A DNA stretch of 64,000 nt. Source: Epichloe hybrida (Eukaryota > Ascomycota > Sordariomycetes > Hypocreales > Clavicipitaceae). Position numbers and translations under genes: made by a program. Numbering within the stretch: position 1 is the first letter of the stretch; each line of letters opens with the position of its first letter. The notes under the pieces are model-generated. The model saw only the letters and a list, made by a program, of their open reading frames with translations. It was not told the origin of the DNA and did no database searches. Positions 12,925 through 27,341 of this stretch are shown here, piece after piece. The stretch spans positions 1-64,000 of the forward strand of contig JAFEKR010000034.1 in assembly GCA_019022495.1 (NCBI GenBank). The letters are read 5' to 3'.

Positions 12925-14648
12925 TCATGACAAGTCACCTTCGAATTGCCTAACCAAGAGGCCCTTCTCATGAAGAAAGTCCTTGACCTGTCTCACCGTA
13001 TACTCTCCTCGATGAAACATACCCGCACCGAGGGCAGCATCCGCAGTCGTCCTGTCAAACACCTCCTCAAAGTGGCTAGGGTTGCCCGCGCCGCTAGAGG
13101 CAATAACGGGTATTTTCACAGCCGCCTTGACCTGCGCAATGAGCTCCAAGTCAAATCCGCCATTTGATCCATCTTTGTCAATGCAATTGAGTAACAATTC
13201 CCCTGTACCCATGGCTTCAACGGCCTGCGCCAGCTCAACCACGTCCACGTCTCTTGTCTCGCGACCACCCTTGATCGTGCAGGCATACCAGCAATACGGC
13301 TCACCCTTTGGGCCAGGGAACCTGGTCTCGATGATGTTGTGTCTTGTTGCATCAACCTTGGGAACGTATACACGTTTAGGGTCCACGCTCACCACGACAG
13401 CTTGATTCCCGTACGCGCGGGAAATCTGCTCAATTGCCGTGTTGCCGAAGAGTTTGCGCCCCAAAGAGTAGTACTCCTCTGCGGCAAGGACGGCGTCGCT
13501 TCCAATAGAGACCTTGTCAGCGCCGGACTTGAAGTACATGGTTGCAATCTCAAGGGCAGAGACCTTGGTCCCATCTGTGTCAACGGTGTCGCGAATACCA
13601 CCTCCTATTGTGAGGGGCACAAACACGCTTTGCGAGGTTTGTCTGAGGATTTCGAGCATGGGAAGGTCGGCAACGGGGCAGTCTCGGAAGGATGTGATGT
13701 TTAGAAAGGTCACTTCGTCGGCACCGTCTTGGTAGTATTTTTTCGCCATGTCGACGGGTTTGCCGAGATTTCGGACGTTTCGAGAATCATCTTTCTCACG
13801 GACATCGTATTGGTCGCCTTTTGTGACGACAAGATCGCCCTGGTCGTTGGTGCGAACGTCAAGACAGGCTATGACACGGCGCGTAAGACCATCACGGGGC
13901 GCAGAGGCTGTGGGATCCATCGTGCCAGTGTTGGCGCCCAGGGCCGCGGCACCCTCGCCATTTAAGAAGGCGCGGATAGTTCGTAGACCTGCTACGCCGG
14001 ACTTTTCAGGGTGGAATTGTGTAGCGTATATGTTGCCTTTGGCCACGGCTCCAACGAATGTCTCGTCGCCGTAGGTGCCTGTGGCGACGGTCCAACCTTG
14101 AGACTCGAGGTCTCCTTCGATATACGGCACTCGGTAGGTGTGGACGTAGTAGTACTTGGAGTCAGGACGGAGATCGTACATCGACTGCTTCACTGCGCTT
14201 GCGCTGTTCCAACCAATATGAGGAACGGATTTGGTTGAGTCGTCGAACCGTTCCAAGCGTCCTTTGATCACACCGAGACCCGGGACATCTGCGTCTTCAG
14301 CTGATCCCTCGAAGAGGGCCTGCAGACCGACGCATACACCCATGAAGGGTTTTCCCTCGTCAATGTGCTTTTGGATGGCAGGCAGATAGCCTGCTTGAGA
14401 TAGTTGGGACAAGCAATGGCCAAAGTGGCCGACACCGGGAAGAATAAGTCTCTAAAAACATGTTCAGCATTCTTGACGTCTTCTTTCCCATCCTGCGGGG
14501 GCCATGATGCAATGGCAAGACTGACCTCAGCTCTAGGAACGTCCTCCGGTGAGCGAACCCAGTCGACTTCATATCCCAGCTTTTCGATCGCATTCACCAG
14601 GCTACGAATGTTGCCGGCCACATAGTCCAACAAATGAACCTTGGGCAT
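12925..14648 (-). CDS. HIS7: Imidazole glycerol phosphate synthase (HisH-HisF fusion)
   Basis: Two exons, 14648-14526 and 14451-12925, join to 549 residues, close to yeast His7. The N-terminal half is a class I glutamine amidotransferase ([27 protein letters not shown], nucleophile Cys in [19 protein letters not shown]). The C-terminal half is the HisF cyclase barrel ([42 protein letters not shown] phosphate loop). It makes imidazole glycerol phosphate and AICAR from PRFAR and glutamine in histidine synthesis. The frame is open upstream of the chosen ATG to 15089, but conserved sequence starts at MPKVHLL, so the extension is taken as leader. The gene is divergent from the TFIIIC gene with 432 bp between the starts. 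Confidence 0.96.
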
Positions 14649-15080
14649 CGTGCGCCGTGCGCCCTTTGTGGGTTCAATCAATTCCACTGGAGGGGATAGA
14701 GCGGCCAGGTTGGGTCGGGCTGGTTTAGATATATGTCGAATGGTCAAGGAACTGTGGAGGAGGCGCAAGCAGAAAAAAAAGAAGCGACTCACGAGTTCAC
14801 GACTGCTACCAACGAAAGATGCATCAAACGGCGATGCGGCGCGAAATTCGGATGCGATGGCGGGGCATTTTCTCAGCCCCACACTGATTGATTGTTGATC
14901 TAATCGATAAAGCGTCAATAACCTGGCGACGTCGTCTGTGCCAAGTTCCAACATCATCAGACAATGCGATAACTCAGTCACCAGAGCCGTAGAGAGGCAC
15001 TTGCACTTAAAGTCATCGTCTTCATACTTGAAACGCGCGCTTAGCACCGGCAACGCAACTAGAAATCTGTCTGTTGCGAA
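14649..15080. promoter_or_regulatory. Shared divergent promoter region of HIS7 and the TFIIIC subunit
   Basis: A gap of 432 bp separates two divergent start codons. A near-match to the Gcn4/CPC1 box (CGACTCA against TGACTCA) lies near 14784-14792. That would fit general amino-acid control of HIS7, but one 6-of-7 match is weak evidence. Confidence 0.35.
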
Positions 15081-16399
15081 ATGAATCAACCGTCGAGTGT
15101 GTTCACGTCAAACGACCCTGGTGCTTTGTCTGTCGATCAAATCTTGGCTGGGGTATCTAAGGATGACCAAGAAGAATGGGAGTATGAGTACTCTTCCACA
15201 GAAACAGAGGTTGGCACCTGCCCAAACCTGAGCTCCCCACTCGTGGCGCCAACTAACTACTGCTATGATGCGTCTAGACCTTTTATCTGACGCTCGAGCT
15301 TTCCTATCCCGAGTTCAAAGAGCGACCCACGAAGTCATATCATCACAGTCGCGGCGGATACTACAAAAATTGGCAAGATAACGATCCGTCCACAGCCAAC
15401 AAAAGTACGAAGAGAAAAACCGAGAAATCCGACAGGAACACCAATACCAACACCAACACTCACAGCGACGACGACGATGACAACGACGACGGCGATGCCG
15501 ATGTAGATGGAATGAACCTGGCAGAACACGAGGATGATGGTGATGACACGCCGCTTGACCCGGCCCTGCGAGCGCTGAGCAAGGGCAAAGAACCGGCGAA
15601 TGATACTGCCACCTCATCAACGCCGCCGGTGTTGAATGAAGGAGAACAGCCGGAAGGCGGGGACGACGACAACAATGTACAAGGAGAAGAGGAGAACACA
15701 ACTACTGAAACCGAATACATTCAAGTCCTTGAACTCCACTCTCGGAATCCTGTCATATCATACAGAGGACGTCTTTTCGAGGGGAAATGGGCAGAAGTGA
15801 TTGGCACGGAGGTTATCCTCGCGCAACACGATTCGGTAGATTCGCTTCCAGCTCTACGGACCCTTCCTGGAGACATCGACCTCCTCGCTGCATCGTCATC
15901 GCGAATCCTCACAACAGAAAAGATGATGAAGCCCCATGTACCTGAACAAGACACTTTAGCGCCAATCAAGGAAGAGTGGAATATACGAATCCCAAGCGGG
16001 AAGGACAAAACTGGCGAGCGGGCTGAACAGGCAAGCTTCCTCGAAAATCTAATCGCCTTGAAGATGAAGAGGGGTGACGAAGATCAAGTGACGGTGTATG
16101 CCACAGATGGCGCGGGCAAAGACTGGGACGACAAGAAGGGACTAGACTTTAAACCCAGGAGAAAGAAAACCGCTGTGGGTGACGAAGTCGCAGACAGTAA
16201 CTCCAATAACGGCAAGCAGGCCGAAAAACGACCAAGGGGGAGGCCACGGGGGGCCAAAAAGTCAGTAGGATCCCCAGTCGGTCTTGGGGACGGCGTGGCC
16301 GAACCAACAAGTTTATCAACACCTACACCACTGCAATGGGAGGACTTGAGCCGGCAGGCACAGACAGACGATAAAGACTCCGACGAAGACGAAGGCTAG
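15081..16399 (+). CDS. TFIIIC triple-barrel subunit (Tfc7/Sfc7-like)
   Basis: Two exons, 15081-15209 and 15278-16399, give 416 residues. The typical start of the TFIIIC triple-barrel domain spans the intron (EWEYEYSSTETE, then TFYLTLELSYPEF). A long acidic, Asn/Thr-rich insert follows. The barrel resumes at about residues 190-230 (EYIQVLELHSRNPVISYRG, KWAEVIGTEVILA). The tail is charged and carries an AT-hook-like RPRGRPRG. Family role: part of the tau-A module that helps TFIIIC bind tRNA and 5S promoters for RNA polymerase III. The intron donor is GTTGGC, which is unusual but keeps the phase. Confidence 0.82.
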
Positions 16400-16922
16400 C
16401 GCTAGAATGCAATCCTTGGTACATGTGGCCATCTCGCCAAGCAATAACACCTGTCGCAAAGCACGATGATGCTGTGAATCGAGTGCGTCTGTTGCCTAGT
16501 TCCTGTGTTGGTTGTCATGTGTTCCAACTGAGCCTCCGGTCCATCAAACATACGGTAGGTCGCTTGATGTCGGTCGAACCGGAACATTGGAATGGTGGTT
16601 TTCATTACGACATGGCATTTTGTTTTACGAGAAGATGCGTTTCAACCAATTACAACAGAGGCTCGAATATAGAAGCATGCGAAGAATTAAGGCGAGACAA
16701 ACGCAGCTCGCTGTTCAATTCTATCATTGCTTCCATGACTACTGACGCGGGCTGGGCTGTCCTCGGCCGTGTCTTGGTCATAGTTGGAGGAGTCGTACTG
16801 TGCGCCCTCTTGCATATTTTCTGCGGCCCGCATACAAGGGATAATGACATGGATACAAGTTGCTCGTCAATGTGAGAACAGACACGTTGCGGCTGATTCT
16901 CCCAGTTTCCATGGTCCCAAAT
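16400..16922. other. 3' flank region, no gene supported
   Basis: Lies between the TFIIIC stop and the ABC transporter stop. A 150-codon plus-strand frame at 16423-16875 has no recognisable domain and sits where two 3' UTRs should be. Confidence 0.45.
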
Positions 16923-19900
16923 CTATATAGTCCCTTCTACCGCATGGTACAATGTACTGAATGATGAAGATGGGTCGCTGAGCAGTCGATTAGGTGGCCC
17001 AGTCTCAATGACGCGTCCAGATTCCATGACTATGACATTGTCCAATGTGACCAAGCTCTCCAAACGATGGGCGATCATAATAATCGTTCGGCCGGGAAAT
17101 GCCTCTCGGATAACCCGCTGTATAGTGGCATCTGTTGCGGGATCGACACTAGTTGCATGTTAGGTGACAATGGCAAGAGACTTGATTGCGGTGAATGCTT
17201 ACTGTCCTGTTGGCTCGTCCAGTATCAGAACATGGGCCTCTCGCAAAAGAGCTCTCGAAAGGCAGAAAAGTTGCCTCTGGCCATGCGATAGTGAATCGTC
17301 TTCCAGTTGTGCATCAAGTCCACCGAGAGCTTCGATTTTGCTCCACAGATCGACTTGCTCCAGCGCCTGGATCATCTGGCGGTCAGGGACCTCGTCGGCC
17401 CAGGGACTCAGATTCTCCCGGATGGTTCCATCGATCAAGAAAGGCTCTTGCGTCACGTAATTGAGTTTGGATCGAACTACCTCGGGGTCTAGAGTCGAAA
17501 TGTCGACGTTATCGATGAGTATCCGGCCTTGGTGGCATGGGAGTAAGCATAACAGGGCTGCCATGAGACTGCTTTTGCCGCTGTCAATTGATACTATTGT
17601 CAGTCACAGTCGAGGTTGAGGCCGAAACAGTAGACGTGAGCAACTAACCTGCCGGTTCTGCCGCAAATACCAATACGCTCTCCATGTTTTACGGCGAATG
17701 TAATGTTGTTCAAGGCTAGACTTGAGCTACCTTGGCTATGTTTGCTTTTCTCGGTTAAACCAGTACATGGTGCCTGTAGAAGATTTTCCTACCTGTAAGT
17801 AGCGCTGACACCCTCAAACGAAATACTTCCCGTTGAAGGCCAGTCTCCAGCTAGGGTAGCTATTCTTTCACCTAGGTGAGCTTCTCGCGGGGTTTCGTGG
17901 GTGTACTTGTAAGTACGTGATACGGCTCCTAGAGACGTTTCCATTTCGGTCCACTGCATGACCAGGTCGTTCAGACCTTTCGTCAGTGTCTTGACTTGAA
18001 CAGCAGCCAGGCCTACCAGCCCGGCGTTGACCTTGGTTCTGAGAGCGATGGCCAGTCCTATGACTAATACCTCAAGACCGGTGACTATGAGAGCGAGTAC
18101 GAGATCCAACCATCGCTGAACACAGAAGAGGAGGTAGTATGGCCTCTGAGACGCGTCCAGAAGAGAAAAGCCTTTTTGGATGTATGCCTGACTCCATCCA
18201 AAAGCCTGTATTGTCGTAACCCCATAGATTGTATCCAGAAATAGTGACGCCATTGGAGCCTTTAGTTCGATCCTGTCGGCCAAGCGGAGTAGATGTCAGT
18301 ATTTCTCACGACGTTCAAGGTCGACAGGGAAGGTGGTGGTGACTGACTCTAGAAGTCGTAATTGTCTGGAGGTGCGCAAATACGACAGCTGTAGCAGATA
18401 TAGAACGGCGGCAAGTACTGGTGCACATACTGCCATGTAGGGAACAGCTGCCACCGCAATACCGAGATTTGCGAGACATGCAAGAAAAGCTATCCAATGC
18501 TCATGTCAGATTTCATCTTTTGTTACTGGTGATTCATAGCATAGAAACGGGACATACTCACTGAAAACAGTCAGCAGAATGTTCCATGGCAGTTGCCAGT
18601 CGCACAGCCGGATGTCTTGACTAAACCTGTCGAAATAATTAGTACGTGTAGTAGAGTGTCTCAGCATACCTCTCCGACGTGCCTGTTCACCAGAGAGCCT
18701 GTATTCTCTGTTTCGAAATGAGATGATATTGGAGCCCTGATGGATATCGATGTCAGTGGACGTCCAAGTGCGTCATGGTGAATATTGTGCAGCAGCTGGT
18801 AGACCTTACCTCATAGCGGTCGCAAGTAGCTTTGCGTGGATAGCCAAAGATGCTTTGGAAGCTAGTTTTGTGAACAAGAAGCTTTAATCGATCAGATACA
18901 GTATAAAGAGCAACGTGTAAAAGTAATATCCCCATAAGACTTACATGGGCGTAAATAGCATTGCGAGCATGATGAATATCGCCCAAGTAGCGTACAAGCC
19001 TAGCCAGTATCCAAGACCATGGTTGCCATTCGTATCTTTTGCCCACCAAGTGAGCCAGACCCCGAAGAATGCATTAGATACCACGTAGAAAACAGCAGCT
19101 AGAATGAAGATGGAGAAGTTAAGCCACCCCATGGAGCTGAGATAAAATGCGTACGATCTCCAGTCGCCTCTTTGTCTTCGCAGGTCGTCGACTCGAGTCT
19201 GCAACTGGCCTTGGTACTTTCCACGGCTGTTTTGGATTGCCATATCTTGAACCTCTTCTTCTGGCCCTGATGATGATCTTGAAGAGCCAAGGACCTGATG
19301 CGGCACAAATGATTCGTGTCGCTCTGCAAGCTGCTCATACGTGCTTGAATCGATGACTTGGCCATCTTTGTTCATCAACAGGACTAGGTCCACTAACTTT
19401 AGAATCTGAACTGCATGGGTGGAGAGTAATACAGACGTCCCCTTTGAGCGAAGAATACCGTTTTGGCCAAAGACTTTGTCTGCCACGGCGGTCAGCGTTC
19501 GGCCATCGAGGGCGCTAGTAACGTCGTCAACAATAGCCTGCGGCTTGTTGGAGTACAAGGCTCGAGCAAGAGCCTAATAAGGATATGTTAGTGCCAAAAC
19601 TGCGTGTGCCACTGTGGGATGTTGTTGTCACGACTTCGAAACGTCACGACTCACAATCCTCTGTCTCTGTCCGCCACTCAATTTGGAACCTCTGCTGCCG
19701 ACCATGGTAGCATCACCCTCTGGAATGCTGTTGATGTCCACCTCAAGTTCACATGCTCGAAGAATGGAATCATACCACTTGTTATCAAACTCGGATTGGC
19801 CGATGATGTTGTCACGAATGGTTCCTTCATAAATCCAAGGTGTTTGTGAGCAATACGCTACACCTGCGGATGGAGATGGGCACGATTCCCTTAGTCCATT

Positions 19901-21668
19901 CGCTGATAGTACCCTCTTGAGTGCCGTGGACTTTCCACAACCAATTGGGCCCGTGATTGCAAGTATAGAGTTGGCTTGGAAACATGGAGCCTGGGAAGCA
20001 TGTTGCTCGCTACCTTCCATATGCTGTCCCTGAGACAGCTGTGGATGATGTACAAAGGACCGCGGCTCAGAATCCGCAGTCTTCTCAAACATCATATTGT
20101 CATCAGATTCAATGGAGCTAGTCGTCTCCGAAGTTGTCAATGCGGATATTGCAGACTTTTGAAGGAATGTTTGAATCCTAGAAAAGCCTCCAACTGCTTG
20201 AGCTCCCAACGGTATAGCGAGGAGGAGCTGTATTCCAGGAGTTGATATAAGATTGACGATTGAAAGACTGGTAACTGCTGTCGCCACCGAAAAATTGGGT
20301 TGATCTGATACCATCTTCATGATTGAGTATGCCCCAAACGTGACGAGGGGTGCCAGGCTTTGGGGGGCAAAGGCTATGATTGACGCGAACGTTAGTCATG
20401 GTAAGATTGATTGATAGGTACTGGTTAGAGCGTCATACCAGATGCCATTGCAAAAACATTGCTTAATCTGAACCTCTGGGAAATTTGCAGTTCGCTTTCT
20501 CTCTTTCCGTGAATCTTGTCCTCCATTCTCCGAGACAGGCCGAGAAGCTTGACTGACGGGAGAGAACTCAGTATGTGAGCCGTCAGGCCAATTCTACTCT
20601 CAGTTGCTTGAAACCAAGCTCTCTGATGGCGCGGAATTTTGGAACCAGCGAATGCCACTAATGTAAAGGTGACTACAATGAACTATGAGCAGAACATCCA
20701 AACAACGGAGAAGAAAGGGCTCCAGTTGCGTGTTTACTTACAGAGTATAACCAGGATCGGGACGCAACAAACTGCTCCTAGTTGTCGATATAGCAGATAG
20801 GTGCCGATGCCTATTTGCGCAAGGCAGGGTACTGGCTCCAAAAGCCTCCAATAATCATCGACAATCTTCTCCACGTCGGTAGTAATCAAGGTGAAGGCGG
20901 TCATTCTTTGTGAATCGCTGTCTCTGGATTGCAGAAGCTTTGAGTAAATCATGGAGACAAGTGCACCGCGGGCCATTATCATAAGTCGGCTTGAGTGATG
21001 ATAGTTACAAGGGATAAGCAACTAAAGTGGCTTGGTTAGCTAGGGATCCTTTGCTTGCAGTGAGCGGACTAACTACGTACCGCGTTTACAATTGAAACAC
21101 AAAAGAAGCCCCCAAGAAGCCCATAACCAATGTTCATCGACGCCGACGGTGATTCTAGAAATATAACAAGTTCCTGGATCAGAAATGGCTGACAGATCTG
21201 TAGACCAACCTGGATAGAGTATGACAAGACAACAACAAAGACTTCTTTGGGGAAACTGAAAAGAACGTCAAACATCAATGCATATGTTCCCTTGAAATTG
21301 CCTTTCGATCGTTAGATTGAGCACAGTTGTGACGAAACACCAATGCTCGGGAGAAATTCACGAACCGTCCTTCCACCTTGACTCAACTCTTGCGGTAAGG
21401 GACTCTGATGATAGTTTTTCGCTGACGACCGGCAGGTCGTCATGAGAAATGACACCTTTGAACCCCGCAGTCAGCACGGGAATCAGCCAGATGAAGAAAG
21501 CTCGAGAAAAGAGACCACTGCGAAGCTCTGAAGAGATGTTCGAATACTCGGGCAGAAGTATTCGTGTTTTCTCTTTGCTCTCTATCAAAAGCAGCAGTAA
21601 TTTAACCACAACCGTTGTTGTTAGTATGCTTGCCACAGAATTTTGCCCTTCGATCAGGGCATGGGTTC

Positions 21669-21923
21669 TGTTGAGAATCACAGCCTCACATCGCAGCCTC
21701 AGGCATCACATCGTCAGATTCTTCGTTTGATAATGCATCTTCCCGCATCGCGTTTGTGATCGCGTTTGCTATCGCAATTCATTACAGGCTTCACTTGAAG
21801 ACCTTAATTCATTACTTACAGATTTAAAGCTATAATAGCTTCCTTTTGCCTTATTGAATTCCTAGATAGCAATTCCACATCATCTTCTCTTTTCATCGCT
21901 CTTTGCCACCAAATCACTCCACA
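21669..21923 (+). repeat. 5' LTR of the first Copia element
   Basis: It is 255 bp and aligns to the 3' LTR without gaps. By eye there are 13 differences, all transitions. Confidence 0.93.
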
Positions 21924-22200
21924 GGTTATAAGCCTGGCGCTTATGATCGCGCCCTTTTCTTTATTTTTCCTTTTTATCTAACTATCGCAGTCTTATATAT
22001 AATTACATATCTTTTCCTAATATCTTATTAAAGTAAATTGCTTGACTTATGGGGTAGCATAAAGACCCTTTCCCTTACCTATAACTAATAATAATAACGT
22101 AGGTTAATAATTAAATTAATTAGAATTCAGCTTATATACTAAAAAGTAAAACTTTTTTATATAACTAGGATTTAAACACATAACCTTTATTATATTATCA

Positions 22201-22330
22201 CTCTCTTATAATTACAATAACTCTCTTATAATTACAATAACTCTCTTATAATTACAATAACTCTCTTATAATTACAATAACTCTCTTATAATTACAATAA
22301 CTCTCTTATAATTACAATAACTCTCTTATA
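22201..22330 (+). repeat. Tandem array, 6.5 perfect copies of a 20-bp unit
   Basis: The unit CTCTCTTATAATTACAATAA repeats six times, then a half copy. It lies in the leader between the 5' LTR and gag of the Copia element. No substitutions are seen between copies. Confidence 0.95.
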
Positions 22331-25300
22331 ACATTATAAACTACTAACTATTACGAATTTCTTAATACACGTAAAAGTTTAACCTTTCTAGGCAGATCTT
22401 AGCGGATAGCAGGCTAGGACATAACATTCCTTATAGAACTGCCTTAGGCACCTAAAACTAACAATCTAGATCTATTGCTATTTAGGTGTAATTAGTATTA
22501 TAGGTATAGTAGTATAAGGTAAAGCAAGTAAAGCAGGTATAACAAACGCCTTCTAATTAGGCTAAGGTAAAACTTTAAAAGAGTATCTAAAAATACCCCT
22601 TACTCTTAACTTCACGTCTCTATGCGTTAGCAGCCACACAGTAATTTAATCATTAGAGAGCTGCTGCTATAACTCCCGTTAGACTAAATTAATAATAATT
22701 AGTATTAAGTACGTACGGTAATAGGAGTACGCGAATTCTAATATATAACCCTACCCTTTAACATAAGTAGTATAGCAATTCTAGCCACTCCACTAGATCT
22801 AATAGAACTTAATAATATTATAAAAGCCTAGTACATAAGGACCGCAGTTATTACACCACTAAAAGGGGTAGAGAACTTCAAAGAATAGGAAATCTTAATT
22901 TAAATACAAGTTCGCATTATGTAACTTATAGCATATCTAACTAGCAAGATTCCTTAGTCTAAATAGACTAATAAGTATTATGCTATCCTCTCTTCTATTA
23001 TTTAGTAAAGCCTTTCTTTATAAGTTTAAAAGAACTTAACCTACGCTAGATAGACTAACACTAAGCCGGTTACTCAAATAATAGAATTAATTAAAAGTAA
23101 TTGCGGCTTTAAGGCTGATTTGGCAATTATTAAGCTTTTGCAGCAATTCTCCTAATCAAAGAGGGCTGATTTTACTACAACAAGAGCTTAGCTAAACTGC
23201 CACCAGAACCTTTAGAATCGTATTTGCAAGATTAAGAAGATTCCTAACATTATTTAGGTATTACAGATAATCAAAGCAATTAAAGACTTAATACCTAAAA
23301 TCCATAACACCTAGAAGATCAAAGGATTCTCTAAATTAGAACTCACAAAGGAAGATATGCTCTATTATTTAACATACAAAGCCAACAAGGTTCAGAAGGA
23401 GTTAAAGGTTAACTTCAGCACCTAGTAATAGCAACAGAAGAATAACAAGGATAATAATTCGAAATCTAAAGATAAAGGCTAGAAGAAGAGGAACGAAACC
23501 TCTAAGGCTATGAAGCTAGATTACGGTTGTTTAATTTCCCTAGGAAGACCAATCCATTTAAAGGATAATTATTAGAAGCTTTATTTAGAAAAGATGCCTA
23601 AATTAATAAAGAAGAAAGCTAACATAGCTATAGCAGCCAAGACTATAGCTTCCCTAGATATTATGAGCGCTAGAGGCAATCTTGCTCTTATAGCAATTAA
23701 TTAGGACTATTCCTTTTAAACGCTATTAAATCGCCTTACTAAGGAGGACTATATCCTTAACACTAGATGCAACATACACACGTTTAATTTAACTAAATGG
23801 TTCACCTATTTAAACACTAACGTCAATGCTAAGCCAATAACAGCTAGTAATAGCAAGGAACTTATAGTTAAAGGAATTAGTAATATAACAATCCCTGTTA
23901 GAGAAGGATATCTAGACCTTCTAAACGCTTAATACGCACTAAAGGCTAAAGTTAACATAATTTCACTAGGACTTCTTAAGCAAGGAGGAGTCGTCATAGA
24001 TAGGTTTAAAGACTAATTAATCTTAACATCTAATAGCTTAGTTATTAGAAAGTATAACTAGAAGTTGAATATTTCTATACTAGTTGTACAAGAGGAGGAA
24101 CCTTATTATAACTTTACGGCATTAACAAGTAAATTAGTTACTAAGCAAGTTAAATTTAGTCTTTTGTATAAGAGACTTAGTTACGTGGGGAAGGAACAAA
24201 TCCTACTTACATACAAAGAAGCAGGAATCTCTGTAGATCCTACCTCTATAATCAACTTCCATTGCTTAGCTTACCTGTTATCAAAGGCCCCTTAAATAAT
24301 TTATCGAGAGGAGTTAAATAACACTATAAATTTTCTTTTGCGTGTTTTCTAGGACTTTATTAAACATAAACCAAAAGGGTTTAGAGGGAAGAAGCATATA
24401 TTGCATGTAATTAACGTCCACACACGCTTTTACTAGGTAATTCCGATGGTTAACAAATCTAGTGCAGTTAAAGTAATCCAAGCTTAGAAGACTACTATTA
24501 AGAACATAAGTAGCGGATTTACTATTAAATGCTTCTATACTAATAACGCAACGGAATTCCTTAGAGAGAAGTTTAAAGCCTATTATTAGAAGGAAGGAAT
24601 TATTCTTCGGACTAGCGCGCCGTACGTTCCTGCCTATTAAGGCATTATTAAACGCGCTAGTCAAACTCTTATAGAGACGGCAAGAGCCTTGATAATTAAA
24701 GCTGAATTACTAGAACTTCTATAGCTATACGCTATAAAGCACACAGCTAAAATCACTAATCTATTGCCTACTTATGGTAATAAGAACAATTAATCTCCTT
24801 AATAAGCCTTATTTAAAACCCTTAGACTTAATAACATAGCCTTAATTCGTAATTTGCGAACATGAGGATACATTACGTACGTACGAATTCCTAATGAACG
24901 GTGTGTTCAATCCTAGAAGATGGCACTAAGAGCTAAGAAGGGTTAACTTATAGGCATGGATGGCCCTAAATGTTATCTTTATAAGGTTTAGATCCCTAAA
25001 GATTAGAGGATTATTTGTGTAAGGGATGTTTATTTTAATAAAAGAGATATACCCGCTTATACTGAATTTAAGGATGATAAAGTTATTTACATTGCGAATC
25101 TAATTAATCCCTCTTTTGCTAATAAGGGATGACGCATTATTAACATCCCGCCTGTGGCACAAGAGAATCCTTATTTACACACAGAGAAGAAGAAGGTTTG
25201 TTTTGCGAAAAGCCAATTAAACACCTCAGAAATAAATAATAATTACTACTCTCTTAAGGAGGATAATGATTCTCCTTTACTAGAGAAACCACAGAGCTAT

Positions 25301-27341
25301 CTCCTAATACTCTCTAAAAGCCCTTTACAATAAGAGGACCTTATAAGAGGCTAATAATAGTAAATTAAGGGCAAAGATATAATACTACTAAGGCGTTAAC
25401 CTAGAGCCTTTCCGGATAAAGAAGCTAAAGATAACAATAACGTCCTGCGCTAATAGCTAGAATCCAAATCCGAAACCCTAAGACAATCGCTTCAATCCAA
25501 TACACATCAAGATTATCTTAATATTATAACTTCTAGTAAGAAGAAGGCTCTTCCCTAAGGCTCCTGCTAATTAAACCTAGTAATTCGTTACTATAACGAT
25601 AACCTATATAATAATGAAGTAAAGAAGATAACCACCTTATATACCTTTCTTATAATTAAAGTAGCTAGTGTAGCTAATATAAAGATCGAGATTCTGTCTA
25701 ACTAGTTTAAGGCTAAAGCTATGAATAACTATTATAGCTTCTAGAGACTTACAGAGAAGAAAGAACTTATTAAGATCTATAAAAAGAACGGCTAGGACCT
25801 AGTATTTGCTCCTAAAGATACTAAGATCTTTAATAGTTAATAGGTTTATATAGTTAAGCATCTAATTAATGAGGAACTATATATAAAAGCAAGATAGGTT
25901 ATAAGAGAAGACTAGAATCCAGAGGTATTTAATTACAAAGACCTCTACATAGTAGTTACGTACTTGGTTTCCTTACGAGTTTTCTATACACTTATTATAA
26001 TCCTTAATTATAATTAGCAATAATATGACATCGTTAATGCCTTTCTTAACGCTAAAGCGCGAGGAGATATCTACATTAGATAACCTTATAGCTACTCCAA
26101 TGGCATAACTAGAGTTTACAAGCTTAATAGAGCTCTCTATAGTCTACCTCCCTCTTCTCTTTAGTAGTTAGATAATATCACTAAGGAACTTAAAAAGCAA
26201 GGCTTCTGTTGATTATTAAGCAAACTCTGTATTTTTTAACGCAATAATGTTATCCTTCTTTTATATATAGATAACATGATTATCGTAGGAAAGACCCTCG
26301 CGATCGTTATAACTGTTATTAAAGAACTATAGAAACAGTATAAATTAAAGCACCTAGGAGACATTAAACTGTTCCTTAGCATTAAATTTATTTGCAATTA
26401 ATCCAACTAAACGATGCTTTTACATCAAAAGATTTACGTATAGAGCATTATAAAGAAATTTAACATTAAGAACCTTAACGTAACAAAGGTTCCTTAGCTT
26501 CCAAAGACCGTAATACTAGCTGACTAGAAGGAACTTGACACAGTCTATAACCTTTTGGATTAGGCGAAGCGAATAGGAAGCTTTAACTAGCTTTCTATAT
26601 TCACGTAACCTAATATTACGTTTATAGTTAATCGACTTTGTGGTGTGAATTCTACGCTAAAGCAGGTGCATGTGGACCTTCAGAATTATCTTTAGTAATA
26701 CCTTATAGGAGCAGATGATTTAGGAATTGTTCTTGGAGGATTAACTACTATAGATATTAAATCTATGCTTTAGGTGAAGGGCTATAGCGACGCTTTGCTT
26801 ACTAATAATCTAGATACTAGAAGATTAACTGCTAGTCATATTGTGATACTAGCTAGAGGATCGATTCTATGGCAATTAAAGAAATAAACTCTGATAGCTC
26901 TTAGCTTAATAGAGGCAGAATTTATTAACCTCACGCCGACTAGTCTCTTGATAGTATGGATTGCTAAGCTGCTTGATGACTTTAGGATTAAGTAATTGCG
27001 ACTATTACTTCTTTTCACAGATAGCTAGAATGCTAAAGCTAAAGTGCTTAATAAGAAGTATAAAGGACGTACTTATTATATTAATTTATGGTACAAATAG
27101 ATTATATAGAAAGCCTGCGAAGGGGAATTTCGTCTTTAACAGATTAGCACGGAAGAAATGATTGCTAATGGATTCACGAAGGGTCTGGAACGCGTTAAAC
27201 ACAATAATTTCATCTGCCTTCTTCGGATAATAAAGGTAAAGGACTTCATAAAAGGAGATTCTTTAGAGAACTTATAGATAGCCTTATTTTCTTTTTTCCT
27301 TTCTTCCTTTTATTATTAGCTAGATGTGTTGCTAGGGGCGG

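Noticed and set aside
14649..15089. Open extension of the HIS7 first exon to 15089
   Set aside because: Conserved sequence begins at MPKVHLL (14648). The extension has no similarity to the family and overlaps the divergent promoter and the TFIIIC start.
16423..16875. 150-codon plus-strand frame
   Set aside because: No domain or family feature, and it lies between two convergent gene ends.
22201..22330. CRISPR-like regular repeats
   Set aside because: The units are directly adjacent with no spacers, in a eukaryotic retroelement leader.
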